This document shows positions 20,820 to 28,312 of a stretch of DNA of 28,795 nt, piece after piece. The notes below the pieces were generated by a model that was not told the origin of the DNA, ran no database searches, and saw only the letters and a list, made by a program, of their open reading frames with translations. This DNA comes from a virus: positions 1 to 28,795 of the IMG/VR virus record IMGVR_UViG_3300047318_000234, one strand, 5' to 3'. The position numbers were made by a program, and so were the translations under genes. The number at the start of each line of letters is the position of its first letter. Within the stretch, counting starts at the first letter, position 1.

Positions 20820-20981
20820 ATGGAACAACCCAAACGCCCACCCGGTCGGCCCCCTACTCCGCCCGATGAAAAACTAATCCTTCGATCTATCCGGCTCACA
20901 TCTGCGCAGTGGGCCAAGATCGACGCGGCCGGGATGCCCTGGCTGCGGCAACTCATCCAGCGCGCCAAGCCACCGGCCTAG
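20820..20981 (+). CDS. Small DNA-binding protein, RHH-like, on the strand opposite the late genes
   Basis: The protein has 53 residues from ATG 20820. An AT-hook-like basic start (KRPPGRPPTPP) is followed by KLILRSIRLTSAQWAKID and MPWLRQLIQRAK. The arrangement of a beta strand RSIRLT, a helix SAQWAKI, a turn and a helix WLRQLIQRAK resembles ribbon-helix-helix regulators found in betaproteobacterial phages. Its end overlaps the DUF3168 gene by 4 bp. Too short for certainty, but sequence, promoter and repeats agree. It probably regulates the divergent cassette. Confidence 0.6.
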   Translation: MEQPKRPPGRPPTPPDEKLILRSIRLTSAQWAKIDAAGMPWLRQLIQRAKPPA

Positions 20982-21352
20982 CGATCCGCCCAAATACTGA
21001 AGTCTTGACGGGCGCCAAACAGATTGGTCACCTCGTCGTCCGTTGCTACGAATGCGCCCTCGGGCCTCGCCTGCAGCGTCGCCGACGTCACAAGGGCGGC
21101 TTCGATTGCCAGGGCGATGGCGTTCGCATCGACTTGCGTTGTGCTCCACACGTTGATCTGCATACGCGCGTTCCGCTTGCTCGGAACGGCGTTGTCCACG
21201 AAGGTCGGGGCCTCGCCGCCGACCTGCTGGAACGTGATGTAAGGCGGCAGGACGCCAGCCGGCGCGACAGTCGGATAGACGCGCCGCGTGCCGTTGGCGT
21301 TCGTCGGGACCAGCGGCTTAAGCAGGTCGAACAAGGCGGATTCGAGGCTCAT
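20978..21352 (-). CDS. Tail completion/terminator protein, DUF3168
   Basis: The protein has 124 residues. SLESALFDLLKPLV at the start, VLPPYITFQQVGGE, RMQINVWSTTQVDANAIALA (the conserved IxVWS strand and following helix) and the ending GARQDFSIWAD fit DUF3168 (gp17-like tail completion). Such proteins cap the tail tube and join it to the head connector. It sits in the canonical place after the HK97-gp10-type gene, with an ATGA overlap. Confidence 0.87.
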   Translation of the reverse strand: MSLESALFDLLKPLVPTNANGTRRVYPTVAPAGVLPPYITFQQVGGEAPTFVDNAVPSKRNARMQINVWSTTQVDANAIALAIEAALVTSATLQARPEGAFVATDDEVTNLFGARQDFSIWADR

Positions 21353-21789
21353 GTTTCTTGCGCCAGTCGTTGAGCCATGCGGACCTTGCCGGCCGCGATG
21401 GCTTCATTGATCTTCGAGAAGGCGGGCCGCAGGAATGGGTGCGCTGCGGCGTTCACGGTTCCGAACTCCACCATGTATCCATAAGGCGCCTTGGTGTGAT
21501 TCCAGCTAACCTGATAGGTCTTCCGGTCGTCGGTCGTTCGGTCCTTGGAGTGAACCCAATAGATCGACTTCTTCAGGTTTCCGGGGTTGAACAGGTACTT
21601 CTGCCCCGACCTGCCGTGGAAGTAGTGCGCCTCTGCGGACACTGGAACTCGCGCGTGGGCCTCCTCGTACAGAACTTTTGCCATCGTGGCGGCGCCGCTG
21701 AAAAGAACCTTTTCGCGGACGACCTTCTCGAACTTCGTCAGATCAAGATCGAGGTTTCCGTCCAATTTGGCTTCGACGAAGTTAGCCAC
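21349..21789 (-). CDS. HK97-gp10-like head-tail connection/tail component
   Basis: I chose the GTG at 21789, which has GAGG 6 nt upstream; the longer frame to 21906 is rejected as it runs inside the upstream gene. The protein has 146 residues. TMAKVLYEEAHARVPVS, PGNLKKSIYWVHSKDRT and YGYMVEFGTVNAAAHPFLRP are the typical HK97-gp10 pattern, including the conserved VEFGT...HPFLRPAF. The end is helical. It acts in connecting head and tail. Confidence 0.9.
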   Translation of the reverse strand: MANFVEAKLDGNLDLDLTKFEKVVREKVLFSGAATMAKVLYEEAHARVPVSAEAHYFHGRSGQKYLFNPGNLKKSIYWVHSKDRTTDDRKTYQVSWNHTKAPYGYMVEFGTVNAAAHPFLRPAFSKINEAIAAGKVRMAQRLAQET

Positions 21790-22105
21790 TGACAACCTCG
21801 CAGACGATGTTGATCCGGTCGCGGTGCTGCATGTCGGGCAGCACGGTTTCAATCTTGAAGACGACACCCTGCGCATCAACCATGCGCATAGCCGCGGTGA
21901 CGCCATCTCGCTTGCGGATCTGGATGCTCACCTTCGCGATGCTGGCCGGCGAGTCGGAGCGAATCGCCTCAATGCCCGACAGGTAGCGGACGTTGGCCCA
22001 CAGCGAAGCCACTTCGGTCCAGCCGGGTACAGGCTGGCCGATCTCGTCCTGAACGGTGCCAGGCTCCTGCAGCGAGACCTGATCCGTGAGCGTACCGGCG
22101 CGCAT
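21782..22105 (-). CDS. Head-tail adaptor / head closure protein (Phage_H_T_join type)
   Basis: The protein has 107 residues from ATG 22105. LTDQVSLQEPGTVQDEIGQP then WTEVASLWANVRYLSGIEA is the usual start of the SPP1 gp16 / HK97 gp7 group. It is followed by KVSIQIRKRDGVTAAMR and the end FKIETVLPDMQHRDRINIVC. It forms the ring that closes the capsid connector and recruits the tail. Its stop overlaps the gp10-like start by 8 bp. Confidence 0.9.
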   Translation of the reverse strand: MRAGTLTDQVSLQEPGTVQDEIGQPVPGWTEVASLWANVRYLSGIEAIRSDSPASIAKVSIQIRKRDGVTAAMRMVDAQGVVFKIETVLPDMQHRDRINIVCEVVSG

Positions 22106-22584
22106 CAGAACCCCATGCTCACGCGGTAGGGCTGGAGGACGGCGCGCGAGCCTTGCGGCAGGCTGGCAACGGTCGCGCCGACAACCGTGTCTTCGCGGTT
22201 CTCGAACAGATGGCCCAGGATCAGCAGCGACCCGGCGCGGATCATGTCGTCGATCACGATGCCGGCGCGCGCACGGCGGGCCGAGTCCTGCGCCGCAGCG
22301 TAGACAGCCTCCGCGTACTGCACCGCGGCATCCTGCGCCACCGTGTCCACGATGTCGGCAGCGGCTTCGATCGCCGCTTCGTAGGCGACGCCCGCGGCGA
22401 TCAGGGCGGCGGGCACGGCGGCCACGGCAGCATCAAGCGCCGTCTGATCCGCGTAGATGTTCCGGTTCAGGAACTGCGCGGCCATCGACTCGGCCGCGCC
22501 CAGGTACACCTCGACCTGTGCATCGGGATAGTCCGACGCGACACGAAGATGGGCCTTCGCGGATGACAGGTCGATCAGGCTCAT
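22105..22584 (-). CDS. gp6-like head-tail connector protein
   Basis: The protein has 159 residues from ATG 22584. IDLSSAKAHLRVASDYPDAQVEVYLGAAESMAAQF (about 4-40) is the helical lead of the gp6/gp15 connector family. The C-terminal part with AGSLLILGHLFENREDTVVG and ALLQPYR-like RAVLQPYRVSMGF is also typical. The middle, about residues 48-105, is very Ala-rich helix and longer than usual. It forms the ring under the portal. TGATG overlap with the next gene. Confidence 0.87.
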   Translation of the reverse strand: MSLIDLSSAKAHLRVASDYPDAQVEVYLGAAESMAAQFLNRNIYADQTALDAAVAAVPAALIAAGVAYEAAIEAAADIVDTVAQDAAVQYAEAVYAAAQDSARRARAGIVIDDMIRAGSLLILGHLFENREDTVVGATVASLPQGSRAVLQPYRVSMGF

Positions 22585-22766
22585 TTCTTGCCCTTGGTGG
22601 CCTTGGGTTCGGGCGTCGGCTCTGCCTTCGGCTCGTCGACAGCAGCGACGCCGAGGTCAACCAGATGCTTTGCGAGGTCGACGGACACACGCGCGCTGTC
22701 GCCCGCGACAAAGCCGCCGATCAGCGAGTTCGCGCCGCCGACGATGAACTTGATTTGCGTTTGCAT
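22581..22766 (-). CDS. Small phage protein between capsid and connector, 61 aa
   Basis: The ATG at 22766 has GGAG 8 nt upstream. The product is MQTQIKFIVGGANSLIGGFV... with VDLAKHLVDLGVAAVDEP and a charged Pro/Glu/Lys tail (KAEPTPEPKATKGKK). Proteins like this (a small beta domain with ...DLA..LV..GVA..) commonly follow the major capsid gene and are of uncertain role. Its start lies just after the terminator at 22782-22809, and its end is coupled to the connector gene. Confidence 0.7.
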   Translation of the reverse strand: MQTQIKFIVGGANSLIGGFVAGDSARVSVDLAKHLVDLGVAAVDEPKAEPTPEPKATKGKK

Positions 22767-22781
22767 GTTTTGTTCTCCAGT

Positions 22782-22809
22782 AAAAAGGCCCGCCGAAGCG
22801 AGCCTTTTT
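22782..22809 (-). terminator. Terminator-like hairpin after the capsid gene
   Basis: Minus strand: AAAAAGGC-T-CGC-TTCG-GCG-G-GCCTTTTT. This is a 12-bp stem with one G-U pair and a UUCG loop, ending in T5. The symmetric A5/T5 flanks make it potentially bidirectional. It lies between the capsid stop (22828) and the next ribosome binding site. Confidence 0.85.
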
Positions 22810-22827
22810 GGTTGAGAAGCTGACCGA

Positions 22828-23991
22828 TTAGGCCGGCGACAGCAGACCACCGCGAACGGCAGCAGGCTTCTCGGTGGCGAGAGCCAGGCGGCGCTCGGCG
22901 CGCAGCGTGATCAGGTTCTTGGTGAAGTTGTCCGAGTCGGAATCGGACATCTCGACCACGACGCCTTCACGGTTGTAGACCATGTAAGCCTCACCGAACG
23001 CGCCAACCTGGAAGTTGCCAGCGGTCAGGCCGATGGACTGCACGACCGGCAGACCGAACAGGCGCGGCTCGCCGCCTGCGCCGACGCTGTAGAGCGTCTG
23101 GCCGGCTGCGACCGTCATCAGTTCGATTTCCATCGAAGCCCAGTCGGCCGGGTTCAGCAGGACGGCCGTTGCCGGGAAGCCGGCAGCGTACAGATCGCCG
23201 ATGACCTTGCGGATCAGGGCGAAGCGCTTCAGCGTGGTGGCAGGGAATGCCGTGATGTTGGCGGCGGTGTAGCCATGCGCGGTGTAGTTCGCCGCGATGA
23301 AGGTGCCGCTGATCGCCGGAGCGACGCCAGAGCCGACGACGAGCTGGGTGTCGACCTTCTGGTCAACGCCGTAGCGCATGCGGGTGTTCACGTAAGCGGC
23401 GAGCGCGGTGTTGTCCGCGGCGAGCTGCTTCGAGATCTTGATCCAATGCGCCACCGTCGAGACGGGCATGTTCACCAGCGACCAAGTCAGCGCCGATTCG
23501 CCCTTGGCCGTGTTTTCAGCCGCTTCCGCTGCCGAGTTGGTGTACGAAGCTTCCTTCGTGAACTCGATTGCGTTGGAAGTGGTCGTGGTCGACGGCAGCA
23601 GGGCTTCCATCGAGAACGGCAGGTAAGCACCAGCCACGACGCCAGGCTTGCGATCCGGGGCGACGTTGGCGTCAGCGCCAACCAAGGTGTTCTTCACTTC
23701 GATCCGCATCTTCTGCGAACGGCCGCCAGCGAAGTCGGCGTAACGCTCCGACTTGATGACTTGACCGCCCCAGGTCTCATCAGCCTTGACTTCCGGCTGT
23801 GCCGAGCCCTTCTGCTCGATCTGGGTCAGGCGGTCGGCGAGTTCGCGCTGCTGCGTGCCGATGGCTTCGAGGGCGGTCTTGGTGTCGCTCGACACTTGGC
23901 CGAGGGTCTTGGCTTCGCCGTCTGCCTTGACAGACATGGCGGTGAGCTTTGCCTCGACGGAATCGAGGGCTTTCATGATGGCTTCGGACAT
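22828..23991 (-). CDS. Major capsid protein, HK97 fold
   Basis: The protein has 387 residues. About 1-65 form a charged coiled coil (SVEAKLTAMSVKADGE, ELADRLTQIEQKG), the delta/scaffolding domain normally removed by the prohead protease. From about 110 the HK97 fold is clear: GAYLPFSMEALLPSTTTTSN, YTNSAAEAAENTAKGESALT, VAHWIKISKQLAADNTAL, the long stretch VLLNPADWASMEIELM, and the end GAFGEAYMVYNREGVVVEM and NLITLRAERRLALATEKPAA. The ATG at 23991 has AAAGG 6 nt upstream. It forms the capsid shell. The gene is framed by hairpin terminators on both sides. Confidence 0.95.
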   Translation of the reverse strand: MSEAIMKALDSVEAKLTAMSVKADGEAKTLGQVSSDTKTALEAIGTQQRELADRLTQIEQKGSAQPEVKADETWGGQVIKSERYADFAGGRSQKMRIEVKNTLVGADANVAPDRKPGVVAGAYLPFSMEALLPSTTTTSNAIEFTKEASYTNSAAEAAENTAKGESALTWSLVNMPVSTVAHWIKISKQLAADNTALAAYVNTRMRYGVDQKVDTQLVVGSGVAPAISGTFIAANYTAHGYTAANITAFPATTLKRFALIRKVIGDLYAAGFPATAVLLNPADWASMEIELMTVAAGQTLYSVGAGGEPRLFGLPVVQSIGLTAGNFQVGAFGEAYMVYNREGVVVEMSDSDSDNFTKNLITLRAERRLALATEKPAAVRGGLLSPA

Positions 23992-24012
23992 TTTTGGCCT
24001 TTCTTTGGGCGT

Positions 24013-24035
24013 AAAAAAACCGCCTCAAGGGCGGT
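24013..24035 (-). terminator. Intrinsic terminator between prohead protease and capsid genes
   Basis: Minus strand: ACCGCC-CTTGA-GGCGGT followed by a run of six further T (24035 down to 24013). It lies 22 bp after the protease stop (24057) and 21 bp before the capsid start codon, leaving no space for a promoter before the capsid gene. Confidence 0.8.
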
Positions 24036-24056
24036 CGGTTGGTTGCGGGTTTTGCG

Positions 24057-24731
24057 TCAGGCGCCGAGCTTTTGCAGTCGCTCAAGGATCAGTGCCGTGG
24101 TCTTCGCTTCGGCGTCTTCTGGGGCATCCCGCCCGTCAAAGATCGCTTTCGCGCGGGAGACGATCGCCATCGCCTCCCACTTGCCCAGCCCCGCATCCCG
24201 CAGCAGCCGTTCAATGTCTCGCTCGGTCTTGCACTCAGGCAAGAGAGCTTCAAAATCAATGGATTTCACGCTCGACAGGTCGATGCGCGCGGCGCCGTCA
24301 GCCGGGAAGACGACCGGCGAGACTTCCATCAGGTTCGACCACTTGTGAATCAAGCGGCCTGCCTTGGTTTCCTCGAAGTCGCCCTTGCGCAGCATGCCGC
24401 CGATGCTCAGGCCGTCCAGCGTGCCGTGCTTCATGGCCGCGCCGACATCGTTCGCCAGGCCGAGGCCCGCGGTGAGTTCGCCTTCGACAAAAAGGCCGTG
24501 ATCGTCTTCCTTGACGGTCGTCCATTTGCCGATCGGCATATCCCAGGCGTGATTCCAGAACATTTTCGGGACGCCGGCCTTGAGCGTTTCGGCGAAAGCG
24601 CCCTTTTTGATGGTGTCGCCGTAGCTGTCGACGCCGTTGAAGACGGAGGCATACCCGGAGAACTTCCCCGAGTCGCCTCCTTCCATCTTCAGGCTCACAT
24701 CACTGAGCGATAGAGTCTTGTGCAGAAGCAT
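24057..24731 (-). CDS. Prohead protease, HK97 family (peptidase U35/S78)
   Basis: The protein has 224 residues from ATG 24731. The catalytic set is visible: His61 in MFWNHAWDMPIG, Ser109 in GTLDGLSIGG, and Glu136 in LMEVSPVVFPAD. The fold marks FSGYASVFNGVDSYGDTIKKGAF and GLFVEGELTAGLGLANDV also fit. The C-terminus is helical and charged (TERDIERLLRDAGLGKWEAM). It cleaves scaffold from the capsid protein inside the prohead. Its start overlaps the end of the portal gene by 32 bp. Confidence 0.95.
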   Translation of the reverse strand: MLLHKTLSLSDVSLKMEGGDSGKFSGYASVFNGVDSYGDTIKKGAFAETLKAGVPKMFWNHAWDMPIGKWTTVKEDDHGLFVEGELTAGLGLANDVGAAMKHGTLDGLSIGGMLRKGDFEETKAGRLIHKWSNLMEVSPVVFPADGAARIDLSSVKSIDFEALLPECKTERDIERLLRDAGLGKWEAMAIVSRAKAIFDGRDAPEDAEAKTTALILERLQKLGA

Positions 24732-25941
24732 CGATGCCCCCCTTCGGTTGTTCTTTGCCCAGCTTGTCCAGCGGGAGCAGATTGGATTGCGCGGTCAGGA
24801 CATCGGTCCCTTCGATCTTCGGCCAGCCCTCAAGCTGGCGGATCTCGGCGCGCGTGATGATCCCGTTCTGGGCGTATTTCGCGTAAAGCTCAGCCCGCTC
24901 GGAGGCGCTGCCGCGCAAGAGGGCGTCCATGCTGAATTCGGCATGCTGAGCAGCGCGCTGGCGGGCGTTCATCACCCGCTTCTTCACCGCTTGCTCGATG
25001 TTCACGACCATCGGGCGAATCGTGAGCTTGTAGAAGAAGCCCTCGACGATGTCGTGGTTGCCGTACTGGACGACGCCGGGATGGTTCACCAGCACTGCAG
25101 GCACGCCGAACCAGCGGCAAATCTGCTCGACACCGAAGCGGCGAGTCTCGAGAAGCTGCTGATCCTCGGGCGAGAGGCTCAACTGCTGGTACTTCATGTT
25201 CGCTTCGAGCACCGCCAGGCGCGACATGCTGCCAGAGGACAGCTCGCCGTAGTTCGCGCGGAGCCCTTCGCGCTGCGCCGGGGTCAGCGCCGAGTCAATC
25301 ATCAGGATCGCGGTCGGCTTGCCACCATTCCCGAAGACCTTCGACGCCGCGGCCTGCGCTTTCGCCTGCTCGTCGGTCGTCGAGCGCATGAACTCCAGCT
25401 TTGCCAGGCCGACCGTGCCGTTCCCGAGATTCTTCAGGTGCAGGACGCTGGACTCAGACAAAACGGCGATGTTGCCGTCGACGGTGTACTCGTAGGCCAT
25501 CGAGCCATCGTCCAGCACGAACGGGCGCACCTGATCGGCAGGCATCGGCCACATCGCGACCACTTCGCCAGCGATTCGTTCGAGCCGCGCATAGGCATTG
25601 CCGCGCAGGTCGTGATTCATCATCATCGCGCGCCAGAATTCAAACGGCGTCATGCGCGAATTCGGCGATTCATGCAGCAGCGAGTACAGACGAGAGTCGC
25701 GCGCCAGGGTCTTTTCGCCCTTCTTCGTCTCGTAGGCGAAGTAAGGCAGGCTGGCGATCGTGTTCGCGCGAAGCTCGATGCACGCCCAAACAGCGTCAAG
25801 CTGCAGCGCGCCATCCGGCCCGATGTTGGCGACGCCCTCGGTGAGCGTGGTTGCGGGCAGGCCGTACTGCTCGCCGCCGCTTTCGGACAAGGCTCCGCCC
25901 CATCCAAACCACCGGCTGACAGTTTGAAGGATTGTTGCCAT
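24700..25941 (-). CDS. Portal protein, HK97 type
   Basis: The protein has 413 residues from ATG 25941 (TGATG overlap with the large terminase stop). AVWACIELRANTIASLPYFA, YSLLHESPNSRMTPFEFWRA, NAYARLERIAGEVVAMWPMP, VLHLKNLG and EGLRANYGELSS and CRWFGVPAVLVNHPGVVQYG are the conserved order of Phage_portal proteins. The C-terminal helix carries ITRAEIRQLEGWPKIEG. The dodecameric ring is the DNA entry point of the capsid and the docking site for terminase and connector. Confidence 0.95.
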   Translation of the reverse strand: MATILQTVSRWFGWGGALSESGGEQYGLPATTLTEGVANIGPDGALQLDAVWACIELRANTIASLPYFAYETKKGEKTLARDSRLYSLLHESPNSRMTPFEFWRAMMMNHDLRGNAYARLERIAGEVVAMWPMPADQVRPFVLDDGSMAYEYTVDGNIAVLSESSVLHLKNLGNGTVGLAKLEFMRSTTDEQAKAQAAASKVFGNGGKPTAILMIDSALTPAQREGLRANYGELSSGSMSRLAVLEANMKYQQLSLSPEDQQLLETRRFGVEQICRWFGVPAVLVNHPGVVQYGNHDIVEGFFYKLTIRPMVVNIEQAVKKRVMNARQRAAQHAEFSMDALLRGSASERAELYAKYAQNGIITRAEIRQLEGWPKIEGTDVLTAQSNLLPLDKLGKEQPKGGIDASAQDSIAQ

Positions 25942-27473
25942 CAGTAGACGATTGGGTTGTTGATGATGTCGTCCAGCGGCATCGTTGTTTCAGCGATCGG
26001 CATCACGCCGCACGCCATCGCGAGAGCCACCATCCCGTCGATACGGCCCCGCGCGTTTTTCTTGTCGAATTTCCGTGCGCCTGAGTCGCCGATGACCTTG
26101 GCGTTCTTTGCGCACATCTCAAGGATCGGGTGCATCCCGTGCCTCAACTGCTTTCCGAGCAACTTCACTTCAAGCTCTCGAAGGGCCGGCGTCATCGACA
26201 GCGTTCCCTGTCCGTATGGCTCAAACTTCGCCAGTTCGTCTTCGGAGAAGTTCGCCTTCACCAGCCACGGCCGCAGATGCACGAACAGCGCGCGGTCGAA
26301 GGCAACCTTCTGCACGTCGCACCGATCGAACAGGCCGCGCAGGCTCTCCGCGACAAATTCGTACTCAATCGCGCGGCCTGGCGTGGTGTTCAGGAAGCCC
26401 TGACGCGCCCACAGGTCGTATGGAACCTTGTCCTTGCGCGCCTTTTCGGCCAATCCATGCTCCGGCAGCCAGAATTCCGAGTGAACGCCGCCGTCTTCAG
26501 TGACCAATTCGAGCGATGTGAGGTCGTGAACGCTCGACAAATCGAGCCCCGCCCAGACCTTTTTCCCCTCGATCGGGCCGCATTCCGCCCCGTTTTCCCG
26601 CCAAACAGAGGCCGCAACGAAGGGAGAAACCGCCTCGACGCGCTGATTCAGGATCAGATTCCGAAACTCCGGCTCTTCTGCCGGCATCTGCAGGGCCTTT
26701 TTGCACTGCTTGTCGACGTCATCCAGCGACCGGAACTTGCCGAGCGCGGGATTCGCCGCGGCCCATGCCTTCTTATCGTCAAGCCTGCAGTCTTCAGGCG
26801 CCGCGTACACATGGCACACGACGCGCGGGTCATTCGCCGCCTTCTGCCCGTCGATCCACGTCGAAAACAGGTCGGCATCGGTCGGCGCCTGCGTGCTGAT
26901 CGCGATGAGCAGCGGGTTGTCATAGGCGCCCTGCGCAGACGTGACCGCGGTCACGAACTTGTCGGTCGGCCCGACCACCTGGCCCACTTCATCCAAGATC
27001 GCCAGGATCGGCGAGAGGCCGTGAGCCGTCTTGCCCTCCGCAGCCAGCGCGCGGAACAGCACGTTCTTGCGCAGACCGACCAACCGCTTACCGCTGGGCT
27101 GAATCCGCACCAGCGGGGTAAGCACCTCGCTCAGTTCGATCATCTTCCGGGCCAGCTCGAAGATCACGGCGGCCTGTTCCTTCGACTGCGCGCCGCTCAC
27201 GATCTGCGAGTTCTGCACCGCCATCGGACCAACCAAATGAGCCAGCAAAATCGCGGCGATAAGTGCAGTCTTTCCGTTCTTTCTCGCGATGGAAAGGATG
27301 GCGGTATGCGTCCCGATCGGCGAATCGTAGATCGCGAGGATGAATTTCCGTTGAAACGGCTCCAGCCTCATCGGCTTTCCGATGAGGTTCCCCTCGGGAT
27401 TCAGGACATACGTCTCGATGAACTTGCAAACCTTCTCGCCGCGAGTCAGTTTCTGCGCCCGTTTGACCCCCAT
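25941..27473 (-). CDS. terL: Terminase large subunit (Terminase_1 type)
   Basis: The protein has 510 residues, full length for the family. The ATPase has a Walker A-like SIARKNGKTALIA (K68), with Walker B at ILAILDEVGQV (D161, E162). The C-terminal nuclease has VWAGLDLSSVHDLTSLEL near residue 310 with its metal-binding Asp, and the later GRIDGMVALAMACG with another Asp. It cuts and pumps phage DNA into proheads. The 5' end of the gene holds, on the other strand, the promoter for an HNH gene. No small-terminase gene adjoins directly; it lies 836 bp upstream, beyond that HNH gene. Confidence 0.95.
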   Translation of the reverse strand: MGVKRAQKLTRGEKVCKFIETYVLNPEGNLIGKPMRLEPFQRKFILAIYDSPIGTHTAILSIARKNGKTALIAAILLAHLVGPMAVQNSQIVSGAQSKEQAAVIFELARKMIELSEVLTPLVRIQPSGKRLVGLRKNVLFRALAAEGKTAHGLSPILAILDEVGQVVGPTDKFVTAVTSAQGAYDNPLLIAISTQAPTDADLFSTWIDGQKAANDPRVVCHVYAAPEDCRLDDKKAWAAANPALGKFRSLDDVDKQCKKALQMPAEEPEFRNLILNQRVEAVSPFVAASVWRENGAECGPIEGKKVWAGLDLSSVHDLTSLELVTEDGGVHSEFWLPEHGLAEKARKDKVPYDLWARQGFLNTTPGRAIEYEFVAESLRGLFDRCDVQKVAFDRALFVHLRPWLVKANFSEDELAKFEPYGQGTLSMTPALRELEVKLLGKQLRHGMHPILEMCAKNAKVIGDSGARKFDKKNARGRIDGMVALAMACGVMPIAETTMPLDDIINNPIVY

Positions 27474-27492
27474 GATGGTATGCTTTTATTAT
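27463..27492 (+). promoter_or_regulatory. Strong sigma-70 promoter of the antisense HNH gene
   Basis: TTGACC (27463-27468), an 18-bp spacer, TATTAT (27487-27492): five of six matches in each hexamer. It lies partly over the first codons of terL on the opposite strand and drives transcription rightwards into the HNH gene. It would fire against late transcription. Confidence 0.7.
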
Positions 27493-27520
27493 CCTGATTT
27501 ACTTTGCGGTGGACAAACAG

Positions 27521-28312
27521 ATGATCAAACTCGACCTTGTTGGGCAAAAGTTCAACCGCCTTCTCTGCCTAAAAGAACTCGATGCCACAGTCACAGGACG
27601 CCGCCGCGGCCTCTTTCTCTGCGACTGCGGACGCCATCTAGAGGCCGTGCTTTCGGCCGTCAAATGCGGCAGCACGAAGTCATGCGGGTGTCTGAGGGTT
27701 GAAACCTCTAAAGCGAGCCGCAAGAGGGACCTCACAGGTCGGCGCTTCGGCAGACTTCTTGTGACCTCTCAGGCCGGAAACTCCGGCCCAAAGAACGAAG
27801 CCGACTGGCACTGCTTGTGCGACTGCGGCAACACGACGACCGGGAAAACGGGCCAACTCAACTACGGCCGAAAAGAGTCGTGCGGCTGCATCCGTGTTGA
27901 ACAGATGCGGGCACTCGGCCTAGCCAACCGACAAGACAACCCCTACTCAAGGTCCGCCGAATATCAAGCCGCCAAGAAGCGTCGTTACCGCGCCCGACCG
28001 GCCTACGCGATGGCTGAGCGCGTTTCTCGTCTCGTCGCCTGGGCGCTGGCATCAGTCGGCGCGATCAAGAAAAGCGCAACGTTCGACATGCTCGGCTACA
28101 CGCCGGCCGCTCTGAAATCCCATCTCGAAAAGCAATTCACCAAAGGCATGTCATGGGACAACCGCGCCGAATGGCAGGTCGACCACATCATCCCTATCAG
28201 CACCGCCAGATGCGAGGCGGACGTCATCACGCTAAACCAACTATCGAACCTCAGACCGATGTGGTCAAAGCAGAACACAAGCAAAGGCAGTCGTCGGCAC
28301 CACCTGCTCTAG
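27521..28312 (+). CDS. HNH endonuclease with two zinc-ribbon repeats, antisense between terS and terL
   Basis: I chose the ATG at 27521, which has GGTGGA 7 nt upstream; GTG 27509 would add four residues. The protein has 263 residues. It has two tandem modules of about 65 residues. The first is LVGQKFNRLLCLKELD ... FLCDCG ... STKSCGC and the second LTGRRFGRLLVTSQ ... CLCDCG ... KESCGC, each with four Cys for one zinc. A basic linker (YQAAKKRRYRARP) follows. The C-terminal HNH part has WQVDHIIPIS, then LNQLSNLRPMWSKQN. It is a likely free-standing homing endonuclease with an own promoter. Codon use appears phage-like. Its 3' end overlaps the small terminase gene by 4 bp. Confidence 0.85.
   Translation: MIKLDLVGQKFNRLLCLKELDATVTGRRRGLFLCDCGRHLEAVLSAVKCGSTKSCGCLRVETSKASRKRDLTGRRFGRLLVTSQAGNSGPKNEADWHCLCDCGNTTTGKTGQLNYGRKESCGCIRVEQMRALGLANRQDNPYSRSAEYQAAKKRRYRARPAYAMAERVSRLVAWALASVGAIKKSATFDMLGYTPAALKSHLEKQFTKGMSWDNRAEWQVDHIIPISTARCEADVITLNQLSNLRPMWSKQNTSKGSRRHHLL

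Noticed and set aside
24637-27497. Two long plus-strand frames (436 and 455 codons) over portal and terminase genes
   Set aside because: Exact antisense shadows of strongly conserved structural genes.
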